Assembly (NCBI GenBank): GCA_963579135.1
Contig: CAUZFB010000020.1
Coordinates: 1-37,662 of the forward strand
Length of the DNA stretch: 37,662 nt
DNA from: CALGTL01 sp963579135
Lineage (GTDB): Bacteria > Chloroflexota > Dehalococcoidia > Lucifugimonadales > Australimonadaceae
Direction of reading: 5' to 3'
Within the stretch, counting starts at the first letter, position 1; each line of letters begins with the position of its first letter. Positions 1 to 8,395 of the stretch are shown here, one piece after another. The translations under genes and the position numbers were made by a program. Under the pieces are notes generated by a model that saw only the letters and a program-made list of their open reading frames with translations, was not told the DNA's origin and ran no database searches.

Positions 1-3
1 GCG

Positions 4-776
4 GTGGATAATTTCGACGCTGGCCAGGCGCTGGAGATATTCCTGAAGAGTAGACAGGCAGGAGGGTTCTTCCCGAAGGTGTGGGAGGGCAATCTGCTGC
101 TGGAAGAGGCGTACGCGGTCCAACTGGCGCTGGTGGCTCATTATGCGTCGGGGGGAGGCGGCAGGTTGGTTGGAAGGTGGGGCTGACGGCGAAGCCCATT
201 CAGGACCAGTTCAGCGTGCACGAGCCGGGGTTCGGCTTTCTGCTGGACGATGGGCTGCATAGCTTAGGCGATGCGATTGCTCACGATGCGCTGATCGGGC
301 CAGGGTTCGAGAATGAGCTATGCGTGACGATGGGGAGTGACCTGGTGGGGCCGAGTGTAACGCGGGCTGACGCTGAGGCTGCAATCTCAACGGTCGCGCT
401 GGCGTTCGAGCTGGTGGAGACGCGTGGGGATTTTACGGGCCATCTGGAGATGGTGGTTCCGGACAATCTCCAACAGAAAGGGGTCGTTCTGGGGACGCCG
501 GTGCGTCTGCGGGATGCTCCTGACTTGGATCGAGTTCGGCTGACGGTGATGATTAACGGAACGGTTGTGGATACTGCGACGGGTGATGCGGTGCTGGGGC
601 ATCCGGTGAACTCGGTGATGTGGCTGGCGAACCGCTTGGCGGAGTTCGGAAGGTCGTTGGCGGCGGGCGATCTGGTGATGACGGGGTCGTTCACGCGGCA
701 GTACCCAATCTTGCGGGGCGATACGATCAGGTCGGAGTTCGCAGGCGTGGGGGCGGTTGAGGCGACCTTCCCGTAG
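4..776 (+). pseudogene. 2-keto-4-pentenoate hydratase / fumarylacetoacetate hydrolase family, frameshifted
   Basis: The product resembles 2-hydroxypenta-2,4-dienoate hydratases, which hydrate the dienoate formed late in meta-cleavage of aromatics. The N-terminal part (GTG at 4) is read in frame 1 up to about 165 and ends at a TGA at 184-186. The family-typical continuation VGWKVGLTAKP and everything after it to the stop at 776 lies in frame 3. The junction falls at or just after a run of six G at 150-155, and a single lost base explains it. Joined, the protein would be about 257 residues, the usual full length, so the frameshift is the only visible damage. It may be a true pseudogene or a homopolymer base-call error. 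The upstream context is outside the window. A strong terminator follows, shared with the convergent gene. Confidence 0.8.
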
Positions 777-803
777 GCGGGCGCTTAGATGACGAATCAG
801 AAA

Positions 804-833
804 GGAGCGCTCCACCGAGAGCGCCCCTTTTTT
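804..833. terminator. Rho-independent terminator between convergent genes
   Basis: GGAGCGCTC (804-812) pairs with GAGCGCCCC (819-827) with one mismatch around a 6-nt loop, followed by six T (828-833). It has the T-tract for the plus-strand hydratase, and AAA on the other side may help the minus-strand gene ending at 851. Confidence 0.8.
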
Positions 834-850
834 GCTGAACTTGTGAAATC

Positions 851-1858
851 TTAGTCGCCGACAGCGGCCTTGGTGAGCAGGGGCACTGCGTCGAAGGCGT
901 TGTCGTAGAAGATGTCCTTCTTGTCGTCGTTGGAGAGGAAGTCGTAGGAGCCGATGACTGGAACTAGGTCGTCGCCAGGGCGTCCGGTCTCGCTACGAAC
1001 GGCTGCGCCGGAACCAGGGGCCTCAGTGCCGAAGAGGACCTGCTTCGGGTTCTTCTGCTTGATCATGGTGGAGAGTAGTTCCTTCTCCAGGATGCATGAG
1101 TCAAACCAGAGGTTCTTGGTGAGATCGCGGTGGCCGCGGTGGTAGTCCTCCTCGATGAAGCGATGGAGTGCACCGCCGCCGTGGCAGACGAAGACCTTGA
1201 GGTTTGGGAAGTCGTCGAAAACGCGCCCGTGCTCGAGGAGTTGCATGGCGATGTACTCCTCGATGACGTTGTTCATCTGGTAGTTGGCGGGGACGATCTC
1301 GAAGCGAGGGTCGAGGCTGACAGAGGGGTGAATCATCAGGACGGCGTTGAGTTCCTGGGCCTTCTCGTAGAGGGGGTACCAGTACTTCTCGTGCATGCCG
1401 GGCGTGCCACGGTCTCCACCGGGGTCAGGGTTCACGAGTGCGCCGACGAAGCCCATGGTCTTGACGGTGCGCTCGAGCTCTTCCACAAGGTGGGACGAGT
1501 CGAGGTCGCGGTTCTGGGGGAGTTGTGCGATGCCGCCGAATCGGTCGGGCCAGAGGCGCATGATCTGGGCGATGGTGTCGTTCGTGAAGTGGGCCCAGTC
1601 GTACTGCAGATGGGGGCGCATCCAGTGCCACATGGCGATGGGGCGCGGTGAGAGTAGTTGGTAGTCGATGCTGTGATCGTCCAGCATGTCGAGGTGGCGT
1701 TTGTTGGCGGTGGCCATGGAGTCGTCGCTGAGCTCAGGGAAGGCGCCGTGGTTGCTGGGGCCGGTGTTTTGGGACACCCAGTTGGCGATGGCTCCGCGGA
1801 ATCCTGCAGGCGTTGTCATGTGCCCGTGGACGTCGATGACTTTGTTTTCTCCGAACAT
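851..1858 (-). CDS. Amidohydrolase family protein, 4-oxalomesaconate hydratase (LigJ)-like
   Basis: This is a 335-residue cytosolic TIM-barrel metal-dependent hydrolase of the ACMSD/LigJ group (PF04909, COG2159). Visible metal/catalytic residues are H11-x-H13 near the N-terminus, H177 (MIHPS), H226 (CHGGG) and E279 (FGTEAPG). Most members of the group have Asp in the last position. From memory, LigJ uses Glu there and has its ligands at very similar positions, which favours a hydratase acting on 4-oxalomesaconate or a similar oxo-dicarboxylate over a decarboxylase. AGAGGAG precedes the ATG by a good distance. It lies 68 nt downstream of the Pht5-like gene on the same strand, so the two probably form an operon. 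The substrate is inferred. Confidence 0.8.
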   Translation of the reverse strand: MFGENKVIDVHGHMTTPAGFRGAIANWVSQNTGPSNHGAFPELSDDSMATANKRHLDMLDDHSIDYQLLSPRPIAMWHWMRPHLQYDWAHFTNDTIAQIMRLWPDRFGGIAQLPQNRDLDSSHLVEELERTVKTMGFVGALVNPDPGGDRGTPGMHEKYWYPLYEKAQELNAVLMIHPSVSLDPRFEIVPANYQMNNVIEEYIAMQLLEHGRVFDDFPNLKVFVCHGGGALHRFIEEDYHRGHRDLTKNLWFDSCILEKELLSTMIKQKNPKQVLFGTEAPGSGAAVRSETGRPGDDLVPVIGSYDFLSNDDKKDIFYDNAFDAVPLLTKAAVGD

Positions 1859-1926
1859 GTTGCTCCTCTTTCTTCGCTGCTGTGCAGAGTTGGTGCTGCT
1901 GTGATACCAGGTCTGGGCGCTGGTGA

Positions 1927-2943
1927 CTACAGGTCCAAGATGTTGGGCGCGAAAATCTCGCCGAACTCCAATTTGCGGGGAATGAATCCTTGCTCGTGGG
2001 AGAAGTCGATCATGGTCTGCATCATCTTGGCGTTGTCTTTGACCCCGTAGGGGTAGGGGTCGCTGCCGAAGGTGGCGCGGGTTTGGGCCATGTATTGGGG
2101 GCCGAAGACCATGTCCGATGGGATCTTGCTGTTGAGCTGGGTGTACCAGGCTTCCTTCGCCTTCACGAAAGCTGCGTAGAGGTTGAAGGCGAGCCAGGGG
2201 TTTGCGCGGTATACGTCGCCTCGGATGGCGTAGCAGTGGTTTGCAGGGATGTAGCCGTGCTCCTTGAAGAAGCGAGTGCCCTCCGCGACGAGGTCGGGGA
2301 ACAGGGGCTTAATTTTACTCCAGTCGGCGTTGGCCGGCCTGACGGTGGTGGAGCGGTCGATGACGTTCTTCTCTGTGGTGAATGCACGACCGATGGGCGC
2401 GGCGTCGATCTCGTTGGCCGCGAGCATGGTTGCCAAGCTCTTGTCGTTGGGAATCTGGTGGAACTTAATCCCGTCCATGGGCTTGAAGCCCGTGGCCCCG
2501 CCGTGGCTGAGCTCGGGGGAGCGTTCCATGTACCAGTCGACGGTGAACTGGTCAACGCCGAAGTCGTGCTGGAGCACTCCGCGCAGCCATAGGGACGCGG
2601 TCTGCTGGTACTCACCGACCCCGATTCGCTTGCCGTTGAGATCGTTGGGCTTCTCGATGCCAGCGTCGGCATGGACGGAGATGAGGGCGTGCATGAAGCG
2701 GCGGGAGGGGAATACGGGGATGGCGACCATGTCCATGCCCTGGGAGAGTGCGATGAGGAGTGACGAGAAGGACATCTCGCAGACCTCGAATTCCTCGAAC
2801 TTGAGTTGGCGCCAGAAGGTCTCGGAGGGATCAGAGTTGGTCCAGATGAGTTCCGCGCCCTCAACCTGCACGTCACCGCTGAGCAGGGGAGCGATGCGCT
2901 CGTTACTTGCTGAGATGAAGCTGAATTGTTTCTTGTCGGCCAT
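1927..2943 (-). CDS. PBP2-fold protein, 4,5-dihydroxyphthalate decarboxylase (Pht5)-like
   Basis: This 338-residue protein has the type 2 periplasmic-binding fold seen in 4,5-dihydroxyphthalate decarboxylases and NMT1/THI5-like solute-binding proteins. The stretch NDLNGKRIGVGEYQQTASLW (about residues 105-124) matches the family-typical segment. No signal peptide or lipobox is present, and no ABC permease or ATPase is adjacent, so a cytosolic enzyme is more likely than a transporter subunit. The reading frame is open 35 codons further upstream, but the ATG at 2943 has GGAGGGG at ideal spacing and begins MADKKQFSFIS, which fits homologues. It is the first gene of a probable operon with the LigJ-like hydratase. 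Protocatechuate-forming decarboxylation is an inference. Confidence 0.75.
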   Translation of the reverse strand: MADKKQFSFISASNERIAPLLSGDVQVEGAELIWTNSDPSETFWRQLKFEEFEVCEMSFSSLLIALSQGMDMVAIPVFPSRRFMHALISVHADAGIEKPNDLNGKRIGVGEYQQTASLWLRGVLQHDFGVDQFTVDWYMERSPELSHGGATGFKPMDGIKFHQIPNDKSLATMLAANEIDAAPIGRAFTTEKNVIDRSTTVRPANADWSKIKPLFPDLVAEGTRFFKEHGYIPANHCYAIRGDVYRANPWLAFNLYAAFVKAKEAWYTQLNSKIPSDMVFGPQYMAQTRATFGSDPYPYGVKDNAKMMQTMIDFSHEQGFIPRKLEFGEIFAPNILDL

Positions 2944-3049
2944 GGATCCCCTCCGGTACTCGTCTAATCGTCGCTTGGACGTGCGTGAACATACGCGTGG
3001 GCCTGGCTGGCTGTCAAACGCGAGGGATTGGGGCTTTGGTTTTGGCAAC

Positions 3050-3585
3050 GTTGCGGCCCTGTTGATTCAAGGCGTCAGTGGTTTGGTGCTCGGTGAGCAG
3101 ACCGTTAGCCCAAGGAGTCAAGAATACGGTCGGGGCTCTTTGTATTTGGCTGAAGGGCTGGCGGAGAGACATTGTGGGGCGGGGCTTGGGGTGAGGTGAC
3201 TCTCGACAGACCCGAATGGCGCGTGGGCGTTAGTGGTGTGGCCTGCATTGTGTGGCTTGTCGCATTCTGTTGCATCGCGTTGCGCTTGCTTCCTCTGCTT
3301 CCCCTTTACCAAGGGGAAGCAGAGGTGCGGGAGTGGGGAGAGATTCCCTTCAAGCCTAAGGGCTGGCTTTCGCGAAACTAGCGGGACGGCGAGGGGACCG
3401 GAGAGCGACCCTTCGGTACCGCGCGGCGCGGCCTCACAATGACGTTAACAGGGATAGCGATCGTGATCTCCCAATCAGGACGCTTGCCGCTTTACAGGGG
3501 CGCCTGAGCCCGGTACGGTCTAGCAGTTGCCCCCTTTACCCTGGCCCTCTCCCCAATGAGAGGGGATCTCTTGGAGATGGTACCT
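3050..3585. repeat. Gene-poor stretch with REP-like hairpins
   Basis: About 540 nt separate the divergent genes. A perfect 15-bp stem, CCTCTGCTTCCCCTT (3292-3306) with its complement at 3311-3325 around TACC, has no T-tract and is probably not a terminator. A second hairpin pairs CCCTCTC (3545-3551) with GAGAGGG (3558-3564). The second hairpin and its C-rich flank look like dispersed intergenic repeats common in genomes of this type. Copy number cannot be tested in this window. No convincing gene is seen; short open frames here have no supporting ribosome site. Confidence 0.5.
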
Positions 3586-5082
3586 ATGGCAGATTCGAAT
3601 GTGGCGTACGACGCCGACGTTATTGTGGTCGGCGCGGGGAACGCGGCGTTGAGCGCTGCGTTGGCGGCGAATGAGGCGGGATTGAAGGTGATCGTGCTGG
3701 AGAAGGCTCCTGAGCATGATCGTGGTGGCAACACTTACTTTACCGGCGGCGCAATCAGGTTTTCCTACAAGGGAATCGATGATGTGTTGAAGCTGGTGCC
3801 GGACATGTCTGAGGCCGAGCTTGACGTGATCGAGGTGGGTACGTACCCGGAGAGCAAGTACTTCGAGGACCTGATGAGGGTCACCGAGGGTATGAGCGAT
3901 CAGGAGATGGCCAATTATCTGGTTCGTGATTCGTTCCCGACCATGCAGTGGATGACCAAGCAGGGTGTGCGATTGGTGCCGTCGTGGTCACACCAGGCGT
4001 TCAAGATCGACGGTAAGTTCCGGTTCTGGGGCGGCCTCTGTCTGGAGGCGGTCGGCGGTGGCAAGGGGTTGTCTGACCAGCTATTCGAGATCGCGCTCAA
4101 GAAAGAGATTGCGGTTCACTACGCGACGGCGGCGACCAAATTGCTCGTCAATCAGTCGGGCGCGGTGGAGGGCGTGACGGTGAAGGGGCCTGACGGCTAT
4201 CGCAATCTGTACGCCAAGAGCATCGTGCTGGCGGCCGGTGGGTTCGAGGCAAACGCTGAGATGCGCGCACGGTATCTCGGCGCAGGATGGGACCTGGCAA
4301 AGGTGCGCGGCGTGCGCTATAACACGGGCGATGCCATCAACATGGCGTTGGACATCGGGGCGCAATCGTTCGGTCACTGGCAGGGTTGCCATGCCGTTGC
4401 GTGGGATTTGAACGCTCCGCCGTTCGGCAATCGGTCGATCACTGACCTGTACCAGAAGCACTCGTACCCGTTCGGCTTAATCGTCAATGCTAACGGTGAG
4501 CGTTTTGTGGACGAGGGTGCTGATTTTCGCAATTACACCTACGCGAAGTACGGTAAGCAGATCCTGACGCAGCCCCAACGTGTGGCCTACCAACTGTTCG
4601 ATCAGAAGACGCTGCACTTGCTGCGCGAGGAGTACCGCATCAAAGAGGTCACGATGGCCGAGGCGGATACGATCGAGGACCTGGCGGAGATGTTGGATAT
4701 TGACCCTGAGGGGTTGGCGGCGACAGTTATGGAGTACAACGCTGCGGTGCAGCCAGGCGAGTACAACCCGACGGTCCTGGATGGCGTACACACCGAAGGC
4801 ATCGAGCCCGCGAAGTCCAACTGGGCGCTGCCGTTCGATTCACCTCCGTATCAGGGTTTCGGTGTGACGTGCGGCATCACGTTCACGTTCGGCGGTCTGC
4901 GAATCAACCAACGTGGGCAGGTGATGGACACGTCTGAGGAACCGATCAAGGGCCTCTACGCGGCAGGTGAGATGGTTGGGGGGTTGTTCTACAACAATTA
5001 TGCCGGTGGCGCGGGTCTGATGGCTGGTTCGGTGTTTGGCAAGCTGGCGGGGACGTCAGCTGCGGTGGATGCGCAGGCTTAG
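3586..5082 (+). CDS. FAD-dependent dehydrogenase/reductase, tricarballylate dehydrogenase (TcuA)-like
   Basis: This 498-residue flavoprotein belongs to the fumarate reductase/succinate dehydrogenase flavoprotein superfamily (PF00890). The N-terminal FAD-binding fold shows DVIVVGAGNAALSAALAANE followed by an acidic residue near the end of the second strand. The C-terminal GLYAAGEMVGGLFYNNYAGG is the family's second FAD-contact motif. The overall length and the GGNTYFTGGAIR segment resemble tricarballylate dehydrogenase and 3-ketosteroid dehydrogenase-like enzymes. I chose the ATG at 3586 because GGAG lies at 3573-3576; an in-frame ATG at 3556 sits inside the upstream REP-like hairpin and is less likely. 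It stands alone on the plus strand and ends before a terminator. The substrate is unknown; an organic acid is the best guess. Confidence 0.8.
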   Translation: MADSNVAYDADVIVVGAGNAALSAALAANEAGLKVIVLEKAPEHDRGGNTYFTGGAIRFSYKGIDDVLKLVPDMSEAELDVIEVGTYPESKYFEDLMRVTEGMSDQEMANYLVRDSFPTMQWMTKQGVRLVPSWSHQAFKIDGKFRFWGGLCLEAVGGGKGLSDQLFEIALKKEIAVHYATAATKLLVNQSGAVEGVTVKGPDGYRNLYAKSIVLAAGGFEANAEMRARYLGAGWDLAKVRGVRYNTGDAINMALDIGAQSFGHWQGCHAVAWDLNAPPFGNRSITDLYQKHSYPFGLIVNANGERFVDEGADFRNYTYAKYGKQILTQPQRVAYQLFDQKTLHLLREEYRIKEVTMAEADTIEDLAEMLDIDPEGLAATVMEYNAAVQPGEYNPTVLDGVHTEGIEPAKSNWALPFDSPPYQGFGVTCGITFTFGGLRINQRGQVMDTSEEPIKGLYAAGEMVGGLFYNNYAGGAGLMAGSVFGKLAGTSAAVDAQA

Positions 5083-5112
5083 TTCTCGTCCGAATAGGTA
5101 CTAGATGACGTG

Positions 5113-5146
5113 AACGGCGGGCCAGTGATGGCTCGCCGTTTGTTGT
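5113..5146 (+). terminator. Likely Rho-independent terminator
   Basis: AACGGCGGGCC (5113-5123) pairs with GGCTCGCCGTT (5130-5140) with one G-T wobble and a 6-nt loop, then TTGTTG. It lies about 30 nt after the stop of the flavoprotein gene. Confidence 0.65.
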
Positions 5147-5271
5147 TGCGGGCGTTTCCGGACGTCGACTGCTAGGGGGGATGATGGGGTGGTGAGAGAT
5201 CGATTCGGTTCCGCTGTGATCAGGGAACAACGGCGCAGCACTGAGGAACCAGGGGGTGTGGCGGAAGTGAG

Positions 5272-6327
5272 TTAGGAGAAGTTGGGCATGACTTCTTTGG
5301 CGAAGCGTTCCATCATGCGCATGGTGTCGAGGTGGGGGTAGGCGCCCATGTTGAAGTAGAGGATGACCTCCGAGATGCCAGCGGCCTCGACAGACTTGAG
5401 GTGCTCGGTGACGCGTTCGGCGTTGCCGGTGACGATGCTGCGCTCGCCGAGGTCCTCGGCCTTCATGGAGAGGAGCTTGTTCACGATGTCCACGAAGTAG
5501 GCGATGTGGGGTGGCGCGGTCTTGATGTCGCCAGGGAAGGCAGGCGTGATGGCCTGGAGGTAGAAGAGCAGGCGCTCCTTGATTGCGCGCTCTTCCGCGT
5601 CGTTGTCGGCAAGGCCGAAGAAGTAGGAGCAGAGCGCCTTACTGTCGGGATAGCCCGCCTTAGTTGCGATCTCCTTGAATTCGCCGACGGCATTCTCGAG
5701 GCCGCCGAACATCATGGAAGCGGCGAATGGCGCGAAGATCACGTCGAAGCCGTTCTCGGCAGCGAACTCCACGGTGGGGCGGCTGAAGGCTGCGACGGAA
5801 ATCGGCGGCGATGGCTGCTGGACGGAGCGGGGGAGCACGGTGATGGGGTCCGGCAGCGGGTAGTGTTTGCCTGCCCAGGTGATGTTCTCTTCCGTGAGGG
5901 CTTTGCGCAGCAGCAGCATGCCTTCGTTGAATCGCTCGCGGCTCTCGTCGAAGGGAATACCGAACGCGTCGTATTCACGCTTGTCGTAGCCGCGCCCAGC
6001 CGACACGATGGCACGGCCTTTGCTGAGACGGTCGAGGGTTGCGTACTGCTCAGCGACCTGCACTGGGTGGTGTGCCGGTAGGAGGATAGTGGCGGGCGCG
6101 AGCTTGATGCGCTCCGTTTTTCCGGCGATGTAGGCGAGTGCGGTGGATGTAGCGCCGAGTACGCCGAACAATCCGAAGTGGTGCTCCGGCAGCCAGGCGG
6201 AATTGTAACCAAGGGCATCGGCGTAGATCGCCTCTTCGATGACCTCATCGAAGTATTGGTTGGGGTCGCGGCGGCGCTCGCCGTATCCAACCGGGTTGTC
6301 GGTTAGGGTGAAATAGCCGAGTTTCAT
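5272..6327 (-). CDS. LLM class flavin-dependent oxidoreductase (luciferase-like monooxygenase)
   Basis: This 351-residue protein has the bacterial luciferase-like TIM barrel (PF00296). Family hallmarks are the start MKLGYFTLTD, the AWLPEHHFG segment (residues about 44-52), the AYIAGKTERIKLAPATILLP strand, and RLSKGRAIVSAGRGYDKREY. Members use reduced FMN or F420 to oxygenate or reduce small organic substrates in the cytosol. AAAGGA precedes the ATG. It is monocistronic or the last gene of a minus-strand run; the isochorismatase-fold gene starts 76 nt upstream of it. This family is strongly expanded in SAR202-type Chloroflexota. The substrate is not predictable from sequence. Confidence 0.85.
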   Translation of the reverse strand: MKLGYFTLTDNPVGYGERRRDPNQYFDEVIEEAIYADALGYNSAWLPEHHFGLFGVLGATSTALAYIAGKTERIKLAPATILLPAHHPVQVAEQYATLDRLSKGRAIVSAGRGYDKREYDAFGIPFDESRERFNEGMLLLRKALTEENITWAGKHYPLPDPITVLPRSVQQPSPPISVAAFSRPTVEFAAENGFDVIFAPFAASMMFGGLENAVGEFKEIATKAGYPDSKALCSYFFGLADNDAEERAIKERLLFYLQAITPAFPGDIKTAPPHIAYFVDIVNKLLSMKAEDLGERSIVTGNAERVTEHLKSVEAAGISEVILYFNMGAYPHLDTMRMMERFAKEVMPNFS

Positions 6328-6403
6328 TCCACGGATCCTTTGTTCTGGCGCTCTAGGGAGTCGATTTTAGCGCGAGCGGCGACGGTGCGGCCAGTGCTGC
6401 GAT

Positions 6404-7033
6404 TCACGATTGCTCGTTGTCGGTTGGTATCGCTGACGTGGAGCCACCATCGACGTCGGTTAGGAGGTCGGCGAGGGTGATGAGGGTCGCTCCGGTGGTC
6501 TGCATGAGGTGGAGCGCACGTAGGCCATCGTTGGGCTCGATATTCATGGCGTCGACGGCATCCGTGAGAACGTAGGTCTCGATGCCGATGTCCAAGGTGT
6601 CGATCACGGTGTTGAGCACGACGTAGTCGGTGGCGAGACCGCCAACGACTACGCGCTTGATGCCTGCGGCGATGAGCTGGTCCTCAAGGTTCGAGTCGAC
6701 GAAGCCCGAGTAGGCGTCCTTGGTGGAGGTCGCGCCTTTCTTGACGACGATGGCGTTAGCGGGAAGCTCGAGATCGGGGTGGAGCGCTGCACCGGGGGTG
6801 TTCTGGATGCAGTGGGGAGGCCAGGGGCCGCCCTTAGTTCGGAATGAAGCATGCTCTTTCGGGTGCCAGTCCTGGGTTGCGTAGATGGGGGCTTGAGCCT
6901 CGGCAAAGTAGGCGGCTGCCTTGGCCATCTGCGCAGCGACCGCGTTTCCGCCTGCAATTGCAATTGAGCCGCCCGGGCAGAAGTCGTTCTGCAGGTCGAT
7001 CACGAGGAGGGCATCGGTGGGAGTTAGCTTCAC
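6404..7033 (-). CDS. Isochorismatase/nicotinamidase-fold protein lacking the catalytic cysteine
   Basis: The protein (209 residues from the GTG at 7033) closely matches PncA nicotinamidases, which convert nicotinamide to nicotinate for NAD salvage. It has the catalytic Asp D13 in VIDLQNDF, metal ligands D55, H57 and H61 in QDWHPKEH, and Lys K99 in KKGATSTKDAYSGF. The nucleophile position is changed: ATDYCV in true enzymes is ATDYVV here (Val138, codon GTC). It therefore probably cannot form the thioester intermediate. The GTG start has AAAAGGA 8 nt upstream. An ATG at 7078, 4 nt after the MFS stop, would add 15 residues. It is probably co-transcribed with the upstream MFS gene. It may be a pseudoenzyme or a changed hydrolase. 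Confidence 0.8.
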   Translation of the reverse strand: MKLTPTDALLVIDLQNDFCPGGSIAIAGGNAVAAQMAKAAAYFAEAQAPIYATQDWHPKEHASFRTKGGPWPPHCIQNTPGAALHPDLELPANAIVVKKGATSTKDAYSGFVDSNLEDQLIAAGIKRVVVGGLATDYVVLNTVIDTLDIGIETYVLTDAVDAMNIEPNDGLRALHLMQTTGATLITLADLLTDVDGGSTSAIPTDNEQS

Positions 7034-7081
7034 GTAGTAGGTCCTTTTCGGGGTCGGGCGAGAACGGGGCTCCGGCATACG

Positions 7082-8365
7082 CTAACGCGCTACAGAGCTT
7101 GAGGCAACGGGGCGTTGCCCGGGCTGCACGAGGTACGCGGTGACGAACGAGATCACCCACAGGGAGACGGCGAAAGTGAAGAGCACTCCGTAGGAATTGT
7201 TGGTGAGATCGTAGAGGACTCCGAAAAGGAGCGGACCACTGTAGGTAGCGGCGCTGTTGAAAGGCTGGAAGAGACCACTGATGCCGCCGTAGTGGGCACG
7301 GCCAAAGGAGTTAGCGACGAAGAGGCCACCCATGATGAAGAACGCATTGGCGCCGACGCCGAGGTAGGCCATGGCGGCGAACATGATGGGCTGTGCGTCA
7401 ACGATCCAGAGCAGGCCCATGGACGTTGCCATGACGACGGTGAGACCGAGGAACGGCCCACGCGCGCCGTGGCGGTCGGCGAAGGTGCCCCAGATGAAGG
7501 CGGAGACGATGGTGGTGACGGCGTAGACGGAGAAGGAGAAGGATGCAGCGGTGGCGGAGAGTCCCTGGTGGACGAGGAATGGTTGGATGTTGGGGATCAT
7601 CCCGCGGAGCGAGACGGTGCCTGCGACGACTGCGGCTATGAGCAGCCAGAAGCGCAGGGTGCGGGCGGCCTCATGCCGCGTGTAGCTGATCTCGGTGGCG
7701 GCGGCGGAATGTACGGTAGCTTGGGGGGTCGTACTGGTGATTGGTGTGTCGCCGTCTGGGTGGAGGCCGAGGTCTTCGGGGCTACGGATGATGAGGGTAG
7801 TCGCGGGAATCATCAACACCAGGAAGGCGATGCCGACGACCATCCAAGTATCGCGCCAGCCGATGGTGGTGATCATGATTTGGAGGGCGGGTGGGAAAAT
7901 GAGTGGGCCAAGGCTCGTGATGCTGCCTGTTGTGGCGAACGCCCGGCCTCGCTTACGTATGAACCACTTGGGGAGAATGGCGCGCGTGGAGATGAGGGCA
8001 AACTGGCCGATGCCTCCAAGGACGCCGTAGACGAGCAGGTAGTAGGTGAAGCCGGAGACGTTGCGCATGGCGATGAGCGACCCGGCGAAGATGACGACTC
8101 CAACGGCGAACGCGATCCGAACACCGTGACGCTTGTCGAAGGCGGGCCCGAAGAGAGGGCCCGCTGCAGCGGACACGAGCGCGCCGACGGCAAGGGGGAG
8201 GAAGAAGAGGGTGCGGTTCCAACCGAACTCTTGCTGCATGGGGGTCACAAAGATGCCAAGGCCCCATGAGGTGGTGCCGGAAATGAAGGCGCCGCTGAGT
8301 CCGGATACAGTGACGATGACCCAGCCGTAGTAAAAGGGGAGACGTCGTGCTAGGGCCGAGTGCAT
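7082..8365 (-). CDS. MFS transporter, monocarboxylate (MCT/OFA)-like
   Basis: This 427-residue hydrophobic protein has the twelve-helix major facilitator pattern. It opens with RLPFYYGWVIVTVSGLSGAF, the FYGW entry typical of MCT/oxalate-formate antiporter-like carriers, with a charged central loop at about residues 195-220 between the two six-helix halves. It probably imports or exports small organic acids across the inner membrane. ATG at 8365 gives MHSALARRLPFYY; a GTG at 8374 is also in frame, and neither has a strong ribosome site. The gene is divergent from the HAD phosphatase, whose ATG is only 30 nt away. The nicotinamidase-fold gene follows directly. The exact substrate is unknown. 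Confidence 0.85.
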   Translation of the reverse strand: MHSALARRLPFYYGWVIVTVSGLSGAFISGTTSWGLGIFVTPMQQEFGWNRTLFFLPLAVGALVSAAAGPLFGPAFDKRHGVRIAFAVGVVIFAGSLIAMRNVSGFTYYLLVYGVLGGIGQFALISTRAILPKWFIRKRGRAFATTGSITSLGPLIFPPALQIMITTIGWRDTWMVVGIAFLVLMIPATTLIIRSPEDLGLHPDGDTPITSTTPQATVHSAAATEISYTRHEAARTLRFWLLIAAVVAGTVSLRGMIPNIQPFLVHQGLSATAASFSFSVYAVTTIVSAFIWGTFADRHGARGPFLGLTVVMATSMGLLWIVDAQPIMFAAMAYLGVGANAFFIMGGLFVANSFGRAHYGGISGLFQPFNSAATYSGPLLFGVLYDLTNNSYGVLFTFAVSLWVISFVTAYLVQPGQRPVASSSVAR

Positions 8366-8395
8366 GGGGGTCACGATATCAGTAACATCGCGCTC

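Noticed and set aside
7115..8269. 384-codon open frame on the plus strand
   Set aside because: It is the antisense shadow of the MFS gene; composition is Glu/Gly-rich with no family features.
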